64,000 nucleotides of DNA from Stenotrophomonas sp. SAM-B (GTDB lineage: Bacteria > Pseudomonadota > Gammaproteobacteria > Xanthomonadales > Xanthomonadaceae): NCBI RefSeq assembly GCF_013387485.1, contig NZ_JABBXB010000006.1, positions 161,522-225,521 of the forward strand, read 5' to 3'. Below are positions 1 through 8,913 of the stretch, one piece after another (position 1 is the stretch's first letter; every line of letters starts with the position of its first letter). The notes beneath the pieces are model-generated. The model saw only the letters and a list, made by a program, of their open reading frames with translations. It was not told the DNA's origin and did not search any database. Position numbers and translations under genes: made by a program.

Positions 1-2
1 TC

Positions 3-839
3 GAGCTGCTCAACCGCGCCGGCCACCTGCACTACGAATACGACACCACCCGCTTTGCCGACGTGGCCGGCGCCAACCGGCTCAAGCGCTGGGTCAACCA
101 GCGCCGCCCGGTGTTCCTCGGCGGTGCCGGCCCGGCCGGCCTGGATCCGCCGAAGGGCATGCTCCTGCTCGGCGTGCAGGGCTGTGGCAAGTCGATGCTG
201 GCCAAGGCGACCGCTGCCGGTTTCGGCGTGCCGCTGCTGCGGCTGGACTTCGGCAGCCTGTACGACAAGTTCCACGGTGAAACCGAGAAGAACCTGCGCG
301 AGGCGCTGGCCTCGGCCGAGCAGCTGGCGCCCTGCGTGCTGTGGATCGACGAGATCGAGAAGGGCCTGGCCAGTGGTGGCGAGGATGGCGGCGTCTCGCG
401 CCGCGTGCTGGGCCACCTGCTGACCTGGCTGGCCGAGCGCAAGAGCACGGTGTTCATCGTCGCCACCGCCAACCAGGTGCACGAGCTGCCGGCCGAGCTG
501 CTGCGCAAGGGCCGCTTCGATGAAATCTTCTTCGTCGACCTGCCCGATCCCAACACCCGGGTCGAGCTGCTGCGGCTGCACCTGGGCAAGCGCCAGCTCA
601 ACGCCGACGACTTCGCGCTGCCGGCGCTGGCGGCCGCGGCGGAGGGCTTCTCCGGCGCGGAGATCGAACAGGCCGTGGTCTCCGGGCTGTACGCCGCGCA
701 TGCCGAATCCCGGGTGCTGGATACCGAGCTGTTGATGCAGGAGATCCGCGGCAGCCGGCCGTTGTCGGTGTTGATGGCCGAACAGGTCACCGCACTGCGC
801 GACTGGGCCCGGGGGCGCACGGTCAGCGCGGACGAGTGA
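3..839 (+). CDS. AAA+ family ATPase, Ycf46/SpoVK-like (5' end outside window)
   Basis: This is the C-terminal part of an AAA+ ATPase; the reading frame is open from base 3 and the start lies upstream of the window. A complete ATPase core is visible: Walker A GVQGCGKS near base 174, Walker B CVLWIDEIEKG near base 337, sensor 1 VFIVATANQ, and an arginine-finger type RKGRFDEIFF. The second region of homology and the alpha-helical lid (EGFSGAEIEQAV) follow. The order and spacing match the Ycf46/SpoVK/Vps4-type ATPases that usually carry a long N-terminal region, here missing. The substrate cannot be told. It ends 11 bases before the convergent transporter gene. The family call is firm, the cellular role is unknown. 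Confidence 0.85.
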   Translation, partial: ELLNRAGHLHYEYDTTRFADVAGANRLKRWVNQRRPVFLGGAGPAGLDPPKGMLLLGVQGCGKSMLAKATAAGFGVPLLRLDFGSLYDKFHGETEKNLREALASAEQLAPCVLWIDEIEKGLASGGEDGGVSRRVLGHLLTWLAERKSTVFIVATANQVHELPAELLRKGRFDEIFFVDLPDPNTRVELLRLHLGKRQLNADDFALPALAAAAEGFSGAEIEQAVVSGLYAAHAESRVLDTELLMQEIRGSRPLSVLMAEQVTALRDWARGRTVSADE

Positions 840-849
840 CGCCCGCGCG

Positions 850-1767
850 TCATCCCGCCAGCCGGTGCAGCACCCACACCCACGCCGGCAGCGTCACCAG
901 CGACAGCAGGATGCCGTAGCCGACCAGCGCGGCGGCCAGGCGCGGGGCGAGGCGGTGGGACATCGCCAGCGCGGCGGCGGTGATCATGGTCGGCATCGCC
1001 GATTCGAGCACATTGGCCTGCAGCATCGTGCCCTGCAGCCCGAAGGCCCAGGAGATCGGCAGCGCCAGCGCCGGCATCACCAGCAGCTTGAGCAGCAGGC
1101 CGATGCCCAGCGGCTTGAGTTCATCCAGGGGCAGCCGCAGCTGGATGGAGAAACCCACCGCCAGCATCACCAGCGGCAGCATCGCATCGGCCAGCTGCTT
1201 CAGCCCGGTGCCGATCCAGGCCGGTGGCTGCTCGGGCATCAGGGTCAACGCGAACAGCAGCGCCCACAGCGGGGGGAACTTCGCGATCCGCAGCAGGATC
1301 TGCGCGGCGGTGGGCGGGGTATCGCCGCTGTAGCGCGCGATCACGTACAGGCCGAAGGTGGACAGCAGCACGAAGGTGCCGAACTGGTCGTAGACCACCG
1401 CATACGGCAGGGCGTGGTCGCCGAGCAGCGCGCGCACCATCGGGTAGCCGATGAAACTGGAGTTGGCCAGCGCCACGCAGATCAGCAGCACCGCGTGCAC
1501 GTCGCGGGCGAAGCCGAACGCGCGCGTGGCCAGGCTGACCAGGACCAGGGTGGCGAGCATGAGCAGCCACGGCGTCGCCACCAGTCCGATCAGGCTGGCA
1601 TCCAGGTGCAGCCGCGGGACATAGATCAGCACCGCCGCCGGCAGGCACACGTACAGCACGATGCGGTTGAGCACATCGGCGGTGTTGTCCGGCAGCGCGC
1701 GCAGGCGCGAGAACGCCATGCCCAGGCCGAGCATGGTCAGGATGAGCGCGAATGCATCGAAAGCCAT
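850..1767 (-). CDS. AEC (auxin efflux carrier) family permease
   Basis: A 305-residue integral membrane protein, almost entirely made of hydrophobic segments (about ten), with the N-terminus leading directly into the first helix. It carries the NSSFIGYP-type motif in the middle of the first half that is common in the AEC/membrane transport protein family, and the two halves are separated by a short polar loop around SGDTPPTAAQ. Members export or import small organic acids such as malate, malonate or unknown solutes; the substrate cannot be inferred here. Length is normal for the family. It is convergent with the AAA+ ATPase and is separated from the upstream gene on the same strand by 110 bases that hold a strong GC hairpin. 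Confidence 0.85.
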   Translation of the reverse strand: MAFDAFALILTMLGLGMAFSRLRALPDNTADVLNRIVLYVCLPAAVLIYVPRLHLDASLIGLVATPWLLMLATLVLVSLATRAFGFARDVHAVLLICVALANSSFIGYPMVRALLGDHALPYAVVYDQFGTFVLLSTFGLYVIARYSGDTPPTAAQILLRIAKFPPLWALLFALTLMPEQPPAWIGTGLKQLADAMLPLVMLAVGFSIQLRLPLDELKPLGIGLLLKLLVMPALALPISWAFGLQGTMLQANVLESAMPTMITAAALAMSHRLAPRLAAALVGYGILLSLVTLPAWVWVLHRLAG

Positions 1768-1843
1768 CGCGACAGCCTAGCCCACTCGCCTGCGGTCTCC
1801 GCCCCGACCTTGGTCGACGTGCCGATGCCCCGCGCGACCGACA

Positions 1844-1871
1844 GTCCCTGCCCGCCCGCGCGGGCAGGGAC
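1844..1871. repeat. GC-rich inverted repeat, 12-bp stem
   Basis: GTCCCTGCCCGC pairs perfectly with GCGGGCAGGGAC across a 4-base loop. It lies just 3' of the small secreted protein gene (minus strand) and before the AEC permease gene. No run of T follows on either strand, so it is either a transcript-stabilising or attenuating hairpin or a degenerate REP element rather than a textbook terminator. Confidence 0.6.
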
Positions 1872-1877
1872 GCCCGA

Positions 1878-2516
1878 TCACGGCCAGGCCGGTGGTTTCT
1901 CGGCCCACGCCTGCTGGATCTCGGCCAGGGTGCTGCGTTCGCTGTCGCGCCAGCCCGGCAACAGGGCGGCGTAGCGGTCCGTCCCACTCCACTGCTGCGG
2001 CTCGGTGCGCACCGCGGCGGCATACCACTGCACCGCATCGTTCCTGCGGCCCAGCGTCCACAGGGCCAGCGCATACGTGGGCGGCACCCACGACGGGTTG
2101 CCGCGCAGCCCGTTCTGGGCCGTCGTCCACTGCACCAGCGCGGCCTCGGTATCGCCCAGGCGGAACAGGTCCCAGCCGTAGTTCCAGCGTACCGAACGCG
2201 CCTGCATCGAGCTGGCGGCGGTGGTCGAGGTGGCCTGTTCGTACAGGCTGCGCCCCAGTTCCGGCCGCCCCTGCGCGATCGCCACGCCGGCCAGCTGCAC
2301 GGTCGCCTCCAGCGTCTTGCGGCCGCGTTCGCGCTGCTTCATCAACTGGTCGACCAGGTCGGCACTGCTGCCCGTCACCGCCACCATCGGCGTGGCGGCT
2401 GCGTCCTTGTCGAAGTAGAACTCCTGCACGGCCGGCAGCGATTGCGCCGACACGTTGAACACACAAGCCCCCATGGCCAGCATCACGCCGGCCAGCATCT
2501 GTCTTGCAACTGCCAT
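1878..2516 (-). CDS. Secreted TPR-like hypothetical protein
   Basis: A 212-residue protein with a signal peptide (hydrophobic stretch MLAGVMLAMGACVF, likely cleavage after VSAQS). The mature part is helical and has two segments resembling tetratricopeptide units (around ARSVRWNYGWDLFRLGDTEAAL and ALALWTLGRRNDAVQWYAAA), which suggests a periplasmic scaffold. No catalytic motif is visible. The start is well supported: a GGGGGAG ribosome site lies about five bases before the ATG. It lies downstream of the DUF938 methyltransferase gene on the same strand, separated by about 90 bases with a REP-like hairpin. Function unknown; TPR membership is a pattern judgement. Confidence 0.75.
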   Translation of the reverse strand: MAVARQMLAGVMLAMGACVFNVSAQSLPAVQEFYFDKDAAATPMVAVTGSSADLVDQLMKQRERGRKTLEATVQLAGVAIAQGRPELGRSLYEQATSTTAASSMQARSVRWNYGWDLFRLGDTEAALVQWTTAQNGLRGNPSWVPPTYALALWTLGRRNDAVQWYAAAVRTEPQQWSGTDRYAALLPGWRDSERSTLAEIQQAWAEKPPAWP

Positions 2517-2585
2517 GCAAACTCCCCCAGGTTGTCACAACAACCTCCCCTCCTGATCCTAACCGCAGCGCGGGCCCGGCACCAA

Positions 2586-2610
2586 GCGCCGCCGACCGGC
2601 GGTCGGCGCT
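2586..2610. repeat. Degenerate REP-like hairpin
   Basis: The imperfect palindrome GCCGACCGGCGGTCGGC, with flanking GCGC/GCGC, overlaps the stop codon of the DUF938 gene. It resembles the GCCGACCGTTGGTCGGC core of the GTAG-headed elements elsewhere in the window but lacks a clear GTAG head. It may end transcription from the DUF938 gene. Confidence 0.45.
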
Positions 2611-3232
2611 AGCGGCCGCGGCGCCAGACCCGCAGGCGGTTGTTGGCCGGCATCGCCACGTCCTCGAGCAGCACCAGGCCCACCCCGGCCGCCAGCGCAT
2701 CCACCGCCTCGGCGTCGCGGATGCCCGAGGCCGGATCCCGCGCCTTCAGCCACGCATCGAACTGGCGGTTGCTGTCGCTGCTGAAGGCGCCGTGGTGATT
2801 GAAGGGCCCGTAGACCGCCAGCACGGCGTCATCGGCCATGACCGCGGGCAGGCCGGCGAACAGTGTCTGGACGTGCGCCCAACTCATGATGTGCAGGGTG
2901 TTGGCGCTGAACACCGCATCGAAGGCCAGCGGCACGGCCGGCAGCGGGCCGAGCCCGGGCGCGGGCGACAGCACCGCCTGCAGCGGCCATGGGGCCGGCG
3001 TGTTGGGCAGGCCGGCCGACTGCAGCCGCGCCGCGATGCCGGGCAGATGATCCGGATGGTCGCTGGCCTGCCACTGCAGGTGCGGCAGTGCGCCGGCGAA
3101 GTATTCGGCATGCTGGCCTGTGCCGCTGCCGATCTCCAGCACCCGGCGGCGGTCGGCGAAGTGGCGCTGCAGCACCGCCAGGATCGGCGCGCGGTTGCGC
3201 TCGCAGGCCTCGGACCAGCGTATCTGGCTCAT
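2609..3232 (-). CDS. DUF938 family, SAM-dependent methyltransferase-like protein
   Basis: A 207-residue protein of the DUF938 family. The start is set at MSQIRWSEACERNRAPIL because this is the usual beginning of the family; an upstream extension of about 50 residues is open but unlike the family. A class I methyltransferase fold is indicated by the glycine-rich SAM loop VLEIGSGTGQHAEYFA around residues 28-43, and by the acidic and FSANTLHIMSW segments after it. The family is widespread in proteobacteria but its substrate is not established. It is divergent from the TldD cluster across about 145 bases, which must hold both promoters. Confidence 0.85.
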   Translation of the reverse strand: MSQIRWSEACERNRAPILAVLQRHFADRRRVLEIGSGTGQHAEYFAGALPHLQWQASDHPDHLPGIAARLQSAGLPNTPAPWPLQAVLSPAPGLGPLPAVPLAFDAVFSANTLHIMSWAHVQTLFAGLPAVMADDAVLAVYGPFNHHGAFSSDSNRQFDAWLKARDPASGIRDAEAVDALAAGVGLVLLEDVAMPANNRLRVWRRGR

Positions 3233-3376
3233 CGGGATGTCACACCGGCAGGGAATCGATCTCCATCCAACCATGACCGCAGTCACTTGTGCCACTGTGC
3301 GATGGCACCGAAAGTCGAAGACTTGTCCAACGCCGGCCGCCTCCGTGCCGTCGGCCGTCCTTGGGGGATGTGAGCT

Positions 3377-5005
3377 GTGCAACGTCGTGAGTTCCTAGCG
3401 CTGTCTGGAATGGGCCTGGCTGGCCTGGTACTGCCGCACGGCCGGCTGATCGCCGCCGAGCAGCTGCTCGAACCGGGCGATGTCGGCCGGCGCAAGGCAC
3501 TGGCCGAGGCCGCGCTCGCCGCCGCCAAGCGGGCCGGCGCCAGCTACTGCGACGTGCGCATCGGGCGTTACCTCAACCAGGCGATCATCACCCGCGAGAG
3601 CAACGTCCAGAACGTCACCAACAGCGAATCCTCGGGCATCGGCATCCGGGTGATCGTCAACGGTGCCTGGGGCTTCGCGGCCACGCACCAGCAGACGCCG
3701 GCCGCGGTGCTGGCCACGGTGGAGCAGGCCGCGGCGATCGCCCGCGCCAACGCCGGCATCCAGACCCGCCCGGTGCAGCTGGCCCCGGTCACTGGGGTGG
3801 GTGATGTGAGCTGGAAGACGCCGATCCGCACGAACGCGATGGCGGTGCCGATCAAGGACAAGGTCGACATGCTGCTGTCGCTGAACGCGGCCGCGCTCAA
3901 TGCCGGTGCCGACTTCATCAACTCCACGCTGTTCCTGGTCAACGAGCAGAAGTTCTTCGCCTCCAGCGACGGCTCCTTCATCGACCAGGACGTGCACCGC
4001 ATCTGGCTGCCGTTCACCGCCACCGCGATCGACAAGGCCAGCGGCAAGTTCCGCACCCGCGCCGGGCTGTCCTCGCCGATGGGCATGGGCTACGAGTTCC
4101 TGGATGGCGACGCGCGCGGCAAGATCGCGCTGCCGGGCGGCGTGGTCGCCTACCGCGATTCCTACGACCCGGTCGAAGATGCCATCGCCGCGGCCCGCCA
4201 GGCCCGCGAAAAACTCAAGGCGCCGTCGGTCAAGCCGGGCAAGTACGACCTGGTGCTGGACCCGTCCAACCTGTTCCTGACCATCCACGAGAACGTCGGC
4301 CATCCGCTGGAGCTGGACCGCGTGCTCGGCTACGAAGCCAACTACGCCGGCACCAGCTTCGCCACGCTGGACAAGCGTGATGCGGGCTTCCGCTGGGGCA
4401 GCGACATCGTCAACTTCTTCGCCGACAAGACCGCGCCGGGCAGCCTGGGTGCGGTGGGCTATGACGATGAAGGCGTCAAGACCAAGCGCTGGGACCTGGT
4501 CAAGGACGGCATCCTGGTCAACTACCAGGCCACCCGCGATGAGGTGCACATTCTGGGCGAGAAGGAATCGCACGGCTGCAGCTACGCCGATTCGTGGTCC
4601 AGCGTGCAGTTCCAGCGCATGGCCAACGTCTCGCTGGCGCCGGGCAGGACCCCGCTGAGCGTGGCCGACATGATCAAGAACGTGGAGAACGGCATCTACA
4701 TCCACGGCCGTGGCTCCTACTCGATCGACCAGCAGCGCTTCAACGCGCAGTTCGGCGGCCAGCTGTACTACCAGATCAAGAACGGTGAGATCACCGGCAT
4801 GGTCGAGGATGCCGCCTACCAGATCCGCACGCCGGAGTTCTGGAATGCCTGCAGCGCGATCTGCGACGAGCGCGATTTCCGCTTCGGCGGCTCGTTCTTC
4901 GATGGCAAGGGCCAGCCGGGCCAGGTCTCGGCGGTCTCGCACGGCTCGTCGACCACGCGCTTCGATGGCATCAACATCATCAACACCGCACGCAGCCTGG
5001 GATGA
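3377..5005 (+). CDS. TldD-type metalloprotease, paralogue 1, with Tat-like leader
   Basis: A 542-residue member of the TldD/PmbA (U62) family. The metal motif HENVGH starts at residue 304 and fits HEXXXH; a conserved NAC cysteine lies near the C-terminus. The N-terminus MQRREFLALSGMGLAGLVLP has twin arginines followed by a hydrophobic stretch, like a Tat signal. The start is GTG at 3377, preceded by GGGGGA at good distance. TldD and TldE form a heterodimer that degrades or trims peptides (known for microcin B17 maturation and CcdA turnover in Escherichia coli), where it is cytoplasmic and about 480 residues. The leader and extra length are therefore unusual. First gene of the cluster; 132 bases separate it from its paralogue. 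Confidence 0.9.
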   Translation: MQRREFLALSGMGLAGLVLPHGRLIAAEQLLEPGDVGRRKALAEAALAAAKRAGASYCDVRIGRYLNQAIITRESNVQNVTNSESSGIGIRVIVNGAWGFAATHQQTPAAVLATVEQAAAIARANAGIQTRPVQLAPVTGVGDVSWKTPIRTNAMAVPIKDKVDMLLSLNAAALNAGADFINSTLFLVNEQKFFASSDGSFIDQDVHRIWLPFTATAIDKASGKFRTRAGLSSPMGMGYEFLDGDARGKIALPGGVVAYRDSYDPVEDAIAAARQAREKLKAPSVKPGKYDLVLDPSNLFLTIHENVGHPLELDRVLGYEANYAGTSFATLDKRDAGFRWGSDIVNFFADKTAPGSLGAVGYDDEGVKTKRWDLVKDGILVNYQATRDEVHILGEKESHGCSYADSWSSVQFQRMANVSLAPGRTPLSVADMIKNVENGIYIHGRGSYSIDQQRFNAQFGGQLYYQIKNGEITGMVEDAAYQIRTPEFWNACSAICDERDFRFGGSFFDGKGQPGQVSAVSHGSSTTRFDGINIINTARSLG

Positions 5006-5137
5006 GCCTGTCCCCGCTCCGTGCCGAATGTCACTACCGCGGCGCCCGCATGGCCGCAAGAATCGGCTGTGCCGCCGCGGCGGTCGCCCTGATGTCGCTG
5101 TTTCCCTGCCACCCCCACACCGACGTGGAGAGCTGCC

Positions 5138-6772
5138 TTGCAAAGACGTGACTTCCTCGCCCTGACCGGGCTTACCGCTGGCGGACTGATCGTGCCGTCG
5201 TTCTTCGGCAAGGTCATTGCCGCCGAACAGCTGCAGAGCGCGCTCGATCCGGCCCTGAAGAAGCGCCTGGCCGATGCCGCGCTGGCCGCCGCCCGCCAGG
5301 CCGGCGCAACCTACTGCGACGTGCGCATCGGCCGTTACCTGCGCCAGTACGTGATCACCCGCGAGGACAAGGTCCAGAACGTGGTGAACACCGAATCGAC
5401 CGGCGTGGGCATCCGCGTGATCGTCAACGGGGCCTGGGGCTTTGCCGCCACCAACCAGCTCGGCACCACCGATGTGGCACGTGCCGCGCAGCAGGCCGCC
5501 GCGATCGCCAAGGCCAACGCCGGCGTGCAGACCGCCCCGGTGCAGCTGGCGGCCGCACCCGGCGTGGGCGAAGTGTCCTGGCGCACGCCGATCCGCAAGA
5601 ACGCGATGGACGTGCCGATCAAGGAGAAGGTCGAGCTGCTGCTGGACGTCAATGCAGGCGCGATGGGCGCCGGCGCCAGCTTCGTCAACTCGATGCTGTT
5701 CCTGGTCAACGAGCAGAAGTACTTCGCGTCCACCGATGGCTCCTACATCGACCAGGACGTGCACCGCATCTGGGCGCCGATGACGGTCACCGCCATCGAC
5801 AAGAGCACCGGCAAGTTCCGCACCCGTTCGGGGCTGTCCTCGCCGATGGGCCTGGGCTACGAATACCTCGATGGCGTCGGCACCGGCAAGGCGGTCTCGC
5901 CCAACGGCGTGGTCAACTACCGCAACTCCTACGACATGAAGGCCGATGCGATCGCCGCGGCCAAGCAGGCGCAGGAGAAGCTCAAGGCACCGTCGGTGAA
6001 GCCGGGCAAGTACGACCTGATCCTGGATCCGTCGCATACCTGGCTGACCATCCACGAGTCGGTCGGCCACCCGCTGGAACTGGACCGCGTGCTCGGCTAC
6101 GAAGCCAACTACGCCGGCACCAGCTTCGCCACGCTGGACAAGCGCGAGCAGCATTTCCAGTACGGCAGCGACAAGGTCAACATCTTCGCCGACAAGACCC
6201 AGCCGGGCAGCCTCGGCGCGGTCGGTTACGACGATGAAGGCGTCAAGACCAAGCGCTGGGACCTGATCAGTGAAGGCAAGCTGGTCGATTACCAGACCAT
6301 CCGCGACCAGGCCCACATCCTGGGCAAGACCGAGTCCGACGGCTGCTGCTACGCCGATTCGTGGTCCAGCGTGCAGTTCCAGCGCATGGCCAACGTGTCC
6401 CTGGCGCCGGGCAAGACCAAGCTGAGCGTGGCCGACATGGTCAAGGACGTCGAGAACGGCATCTACATCATCGGCGACGGCTCGTTCTCCATCGATCAGC
6501 AGCGCTACAACGCGCAGTTCGGTGGCCAGCTGTTCTATGAAATCAAGAACGGCCAGATCACCCGCATGCTCGAGGACGTGGCCTACCAGATCCGCACGCC
6601 GGAGTTCTGGAACGCCTGCACCGCCGTGGCCGATGAAAGCGACTACCGCCTGGGCGGTTCGTTCTTCGACGGCAAGGGCCAGCCCGGCCAGGTCTCGGCG
6701 GTCTCGCACGGTTCGTCCACCGCGCGCTTCAACGGCATCAACGTCATCAACACCGCGCGCAGCCTCGGCTGA
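5138..6772 (+). CDS. TldD-type metalloprotease, paralogue 2, with Tat-like leader
   Basis: A 544-residue close paralogue of the preceding gene, alike over its whole length, so the pair looks like a tandem duplication. HESVGH starts at residue 306 as the HEXXXH metal motif. The N-terminus MQRRDFLALTGLTAGGLIVP again looks like a Tat leader (RRDFLA). The start is TTG at 5138, supported by GGAGAG five bases upstream and by alignment with the leader of paralogue 1. Near the C-terminus it shares the NAC cysteine with paralogue 1, but a second cysteine there (ICDE in paralogue 1) is alanine (VADE). Twenty bases separate it from the TldE-like gene, so the two are surely cotranscribed and probably form the catalytic pair. 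Confidence 0.9.
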   Translation: MQRRDFLALTGLTAGGLIVPSFFGKVIAAEQLQSALDPALKKRLADAALAAARQAGATYCDVRIGRYLRQYVITREDKVQNVVNTESTGVGIRVIVNGAWGFAATNQLGTTDVARAAQQAAAIAKANAGVQTAPVQLAAAPGVGEVSWRTPIRKNAMDVPIKEKVELLLDVNAGAMGAGASFVNSMLFLVNEQKYFASTDGSYIDQDVHRIWAPMTVTAIDKSTGKFRTRSGLSSPMGLGYEYLDGVGTGKAVSPNGVVNYRNSYDMKADAIAAAKQAQEKLKAPSVKPGKYDLILDPSHTWLTIHESVGHPLELDRVLGYEANYAGTSFATLDKREQHFQYGSDKVNIFADKTQPGSLGAVGYDDEGVKTKRWDLISEGKLVDYQTIRDQAHILGKTESDGCCYADSWSSVQFQRMANVSLAPGKTKLSVADMVKDVENGIYIIGDGSFSIDQQRYNAQFGGQLFYEIKNGQITRMLEDVAYQIRTPEFWNACTAVADESDYRLGGSFFDGKGQPGQVSAVSHGSSTARFNGINVINTARSLG

Positions 6773-6792
6773 CCGGTCAGGAGCCCCAATCC

Positions 6793-8127
6793 ATGAGTAT
6801 CTTCACCGAAGCCCAGGCCAAGGCCATCCTCGACAAGGTCATCGCGCTCTCCAAGGCCGATGAGTGCACCGCCGTGCTGGCCGGCTCGATCGACGGCAAC
6901 ATCCGTTTCGCACTGAACAACGTCTCCACCAGCGGCATCGTCGACAACACCGAACTGGCCGTCACGGTCGCCTTCGGCAAGCGGGTCGGCACCGCCTCGA
7001 TCAACGAGTTCGACGACGCCGCGCTGGAACGCGTGGTGCGCCGCGCCGAGGATCTGGCCCGCCTGGCCCCGGAAAACCCGGAATTCCTGCCGGCGATCGG
7101 CAAGCAGACTTACCGGTCCAGCCCGACCTTCAGCGAATCCACCGCGGCGATCGACCCGGCGTTCCGCGCCAAGGTCGCCGCCGATTCGATCGCGCCGTGC
7201 CGTGGCAACGGCCTGATCGCGGCCGGCTTCCTCGAAGACGGCCAGAGCTTCCAGGCCACCGCCAACAGCAACGGCAACTTCGGTTACCAGCGCGGCACGA
7301 ACTTCGATTACACCTGCACGGTGCGCACCGAAGACGGCCGCGGTTCGGGCTGGGTCGGCCGCAACCTCAAGGAGGCCGCTGATTTCAAGGCCGGCCAGGA
7401 CATCCGCATCGCCATGCGCAAGGCCACCGAATCGGCCGAAGCCAAGGCGCTGGAGCCGGGCAAGTACACGGTGATCCTGGAGCCGGCCGCCGCGGCGGGC
7501 CTGATCAGCTTCATGATGAACTTCTTCGATGCGCGCTCGGCCGATGAAGGCCGCAGCTTCCTGTCCAAGAAGGGCGGCGGCAACAAGCTCGGCGAACAGG
7601 TCTACGACCCGCGCGTGAACATGGTGGCCGACCCGTGGCACCCCGAGGCCGCCGTGCTGCCGTGGGACAGCGAAGGCCAGCCGCGCGAGAAGCTGGACAT
7701 CATCAAGAACGGCAAGATCGCCAACCTCAACTACTCGCGCTTCTGGGCGCAGAAGCAGGGCAAGACCGCCAACGCGCGGCCGGGCAACCTGCTGATGGCC
7801 GGTGGCGACAAGAGCACCGCCGAGCTGGTGCGTGGTACCCAGAAGGGCATCCTGGTCACCCGCACCTGGTACATCCGCATGGTCGATCCGCAGACCGTGC
7901 TGCTGACCGGCCTGACCCGCGATGGCACCTTCTACATCGAGAATGGCCAGATCAAGCATCCGGTGAAGAACTTCCGCTTCAACGAATCGCCGGTGATCAT
8001 GCTCAACAACATCGAAGAACTGGGCAAGCCGGTGCGTGTGGCCGGTGACGAATCCAGCCTGGTGATGATGATCCCGCCGATGAAACTGCGCGATTTCACC
8101 TTCACCTCGTTGTCCGACGCGGTCTGA
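6793..8127 (+). CDS. TldE/PmbA-like partner protein
   Basis: A 444-residue TldD/PmbA family protein without the HEXXXH motif (the corresponding region reads VILEPAAAAGLISFMM), as in TldE/PmbA, the non-metal-binding half of the heterodimer. Length is normal for PmbA (about 450). It has no signal peptide, in contrast to the two TldD proteins next to it, which raises the question of whether the partners meet in the same compartment. It begins with a good ribosome site (CAGGAGCCCC before ATG). The C-terminus MMIPPMKLRDFTFTSLSDAV contains the usual beta-strand end of the family. The substrate is unknown and no short precursor-peptide gene is visible beside it. Confidence 0.88.
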   Translation: MSIFTEAQAKAILDKVIALSKADECTAVLAGSIDGNIRFALNNVSTSGIVDNTELAVTVAFGKRVGTASINEFDDAALERVVRRAEDLARLAPENPEFLPAIGKQTYRSSPTFSESTAAIDPAFRAKVAADSIAPCRGNGLIAAGFLEDGQSFQATANSNGNFGYQRGTNFDYTCTVRTEDGRGSGWVGRNLKEAADFKAGQDIRIAMRKATESAEAKALEPGKYTVILEPAAAAGLISFMMNFFDARSADEGRSFLSKKGGGNKLGEQVYDPRVNMVADPWHPEAAVLPWDSEGQPREKLDIIKNGKIANLNYSRFWAQKQGKTANARPGNLLMAGGDKSTAELVRGTQKGILVTRTWYIRMVDPQTVLLTGLTRDGTFYIENGQIKHPVKNFRFNESPVIMLNNIEELGKPVRVAGDESSLVMMIPPMKLRDFTFTSLSDAV

Positions 8128-8138
8128 TGCACGGTCGT

Positions 8139-8155
8139 GACGGCCGCTGGCCGTC
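8139..8155. repeat. Small hairpin between pmbA-like and DUF4159 genes
   Basis: GACGGCC and GGCCGTC pair around GCT. It lies inside the cluster, 11 bases after the pmbA-like stop codon. It resembles the GGCCGCTGGCC core of the REP elements but has no GTAG head. Confidence 0.5.
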
Positions 8156-8194
8156 TCTCCGTCTGGCCGGTTGCCCCCGGGAACGTGCGTGGCG

Positions 8195-8896
8195 ATGAAC
8201 CGCGCACAGTTCCTGCGCCTGATGCTGGGCAGTGCCGCCTTCGCGGCATTGCCCGCGCCGGCACGTGCCCAGGCCGGGCGCTATGACTTCTGGTTCACCC
8301 GCCTCAAGTACGACTCCGGCGACTGGGACGTGGATGCGCGCATGCCGTCCAACGTGATCACCTCGCTGATCGATTACACCTCCCTGCGCGTGGACCCGAC
8401 CGAGCACGTGATCGCCCTGTCCGATCCGCGCATGCTGGAGGCGCCGTTCTGCTATCTGGCCGGGCACAAGCTGGTCGAGTTCAATGCCGCCGAGCGGCAG
8501 AACTTCGTGCGTTACGTGCGTAACGGCGGCTTCGTGTTCGTCGATGACTGCAACCACGACATCGACGGTCTGTTCGCGAAGTCCTTCGAAGCACAGATGG
8601 CCAAGCTGTTCGGGCCCAAGGCGCTCAACAAGCTGCCGAACAACCACGCGCTGTACCGCAGCTTCTTCCGCTTTCCCGAGGGCCCGCCCGCCACGGGGTT
8701 CGAGCTCAATGGCTGGGGCGACGACCTGGTCCACGATTACCTCAAGGGCATCGAGATCGATGGCCGGCTCGGCGTGCTCTACAGCAACAAGGATTACGGC
8801 TGCGAGTGGGACTACGACTGGCGCAACAAGCGTTTCCTGGCCGAAGACAACACCCGCTTCGCGGTCAACATCATCATGTATGCGTTGAACAGTTAG
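8195..8896 (+). CDS. DUF4159 domain exported protein
   Basis: A 233-residue protein with a signal peptide (MNRAQFLRLMLGSAAFAALP, cleavage near ARAQA) followed by a single DUF4159 domain. The domain shows FWFTRLKYDSGDWD, the DDCNHDIDG segment and a C-terminal YGCEWDYDWRNKR. DUF4159 has a class I glutamine amidotransferase-like fold without the usual catalytic triad and typically occurs beside MoxR and DUF58 genes, as here. The start is ATG 8195, eight codons inside a longer open frame, because the signal peptide then begins properly. It is preceded by the TldE-like gene and followed by a REP hairpin and the MoxR gene. Role unknown; location is predicted to be periplasmic. Confidence 0.88.
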   Translation: MNRAQFLRLMLGSAAFAALPAPARAQAGRYDFWFTRLKYDSGDWDVDARMPSNVITSLIDYTSLRVDPTEHVIALSDPRMLEAPFCYLAGHKLVEFNAAERQNFVRYVRNGGFVFVDDCNHDIDGLFAKSFEAQMAKLFGPKALNKLPNNHALYRSFFRFPEGPPATGFELNGWGDDLVHDYLKGIEIDGRLGVLYSNKDYGCEWDYDWRNKRFLAEDNTRFAVNIIMYALNS

Positions 8897-8913
8897 GTTC
8901 CTTCCTGCATTCC

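Noticed and set aside
5006..5137. Possible precursor peptide gene between the TldD paralogues
   Set aside because: No start with a ribosome site followed by a leader and a Cys/Ser/Thr-rich or Gly-rich core was found in any frame in the 132 bases.
3395..6709. Very long open frame on the minus strand, antisense to the two TldD genes
   Set aside because: High-GC genes often leave long antisense frames. The frame is a repeated pattern of His, Arg, Gly and Val that mirrors the duplicated TldD codons, with no signal peptide, domain or ribosome site.
3377..6772. TldD duplication as an assembly artefact
   Set aside because: The copies differ throughout at nucleotide level and by start codon and the region between them, so they are genuine separate genes.
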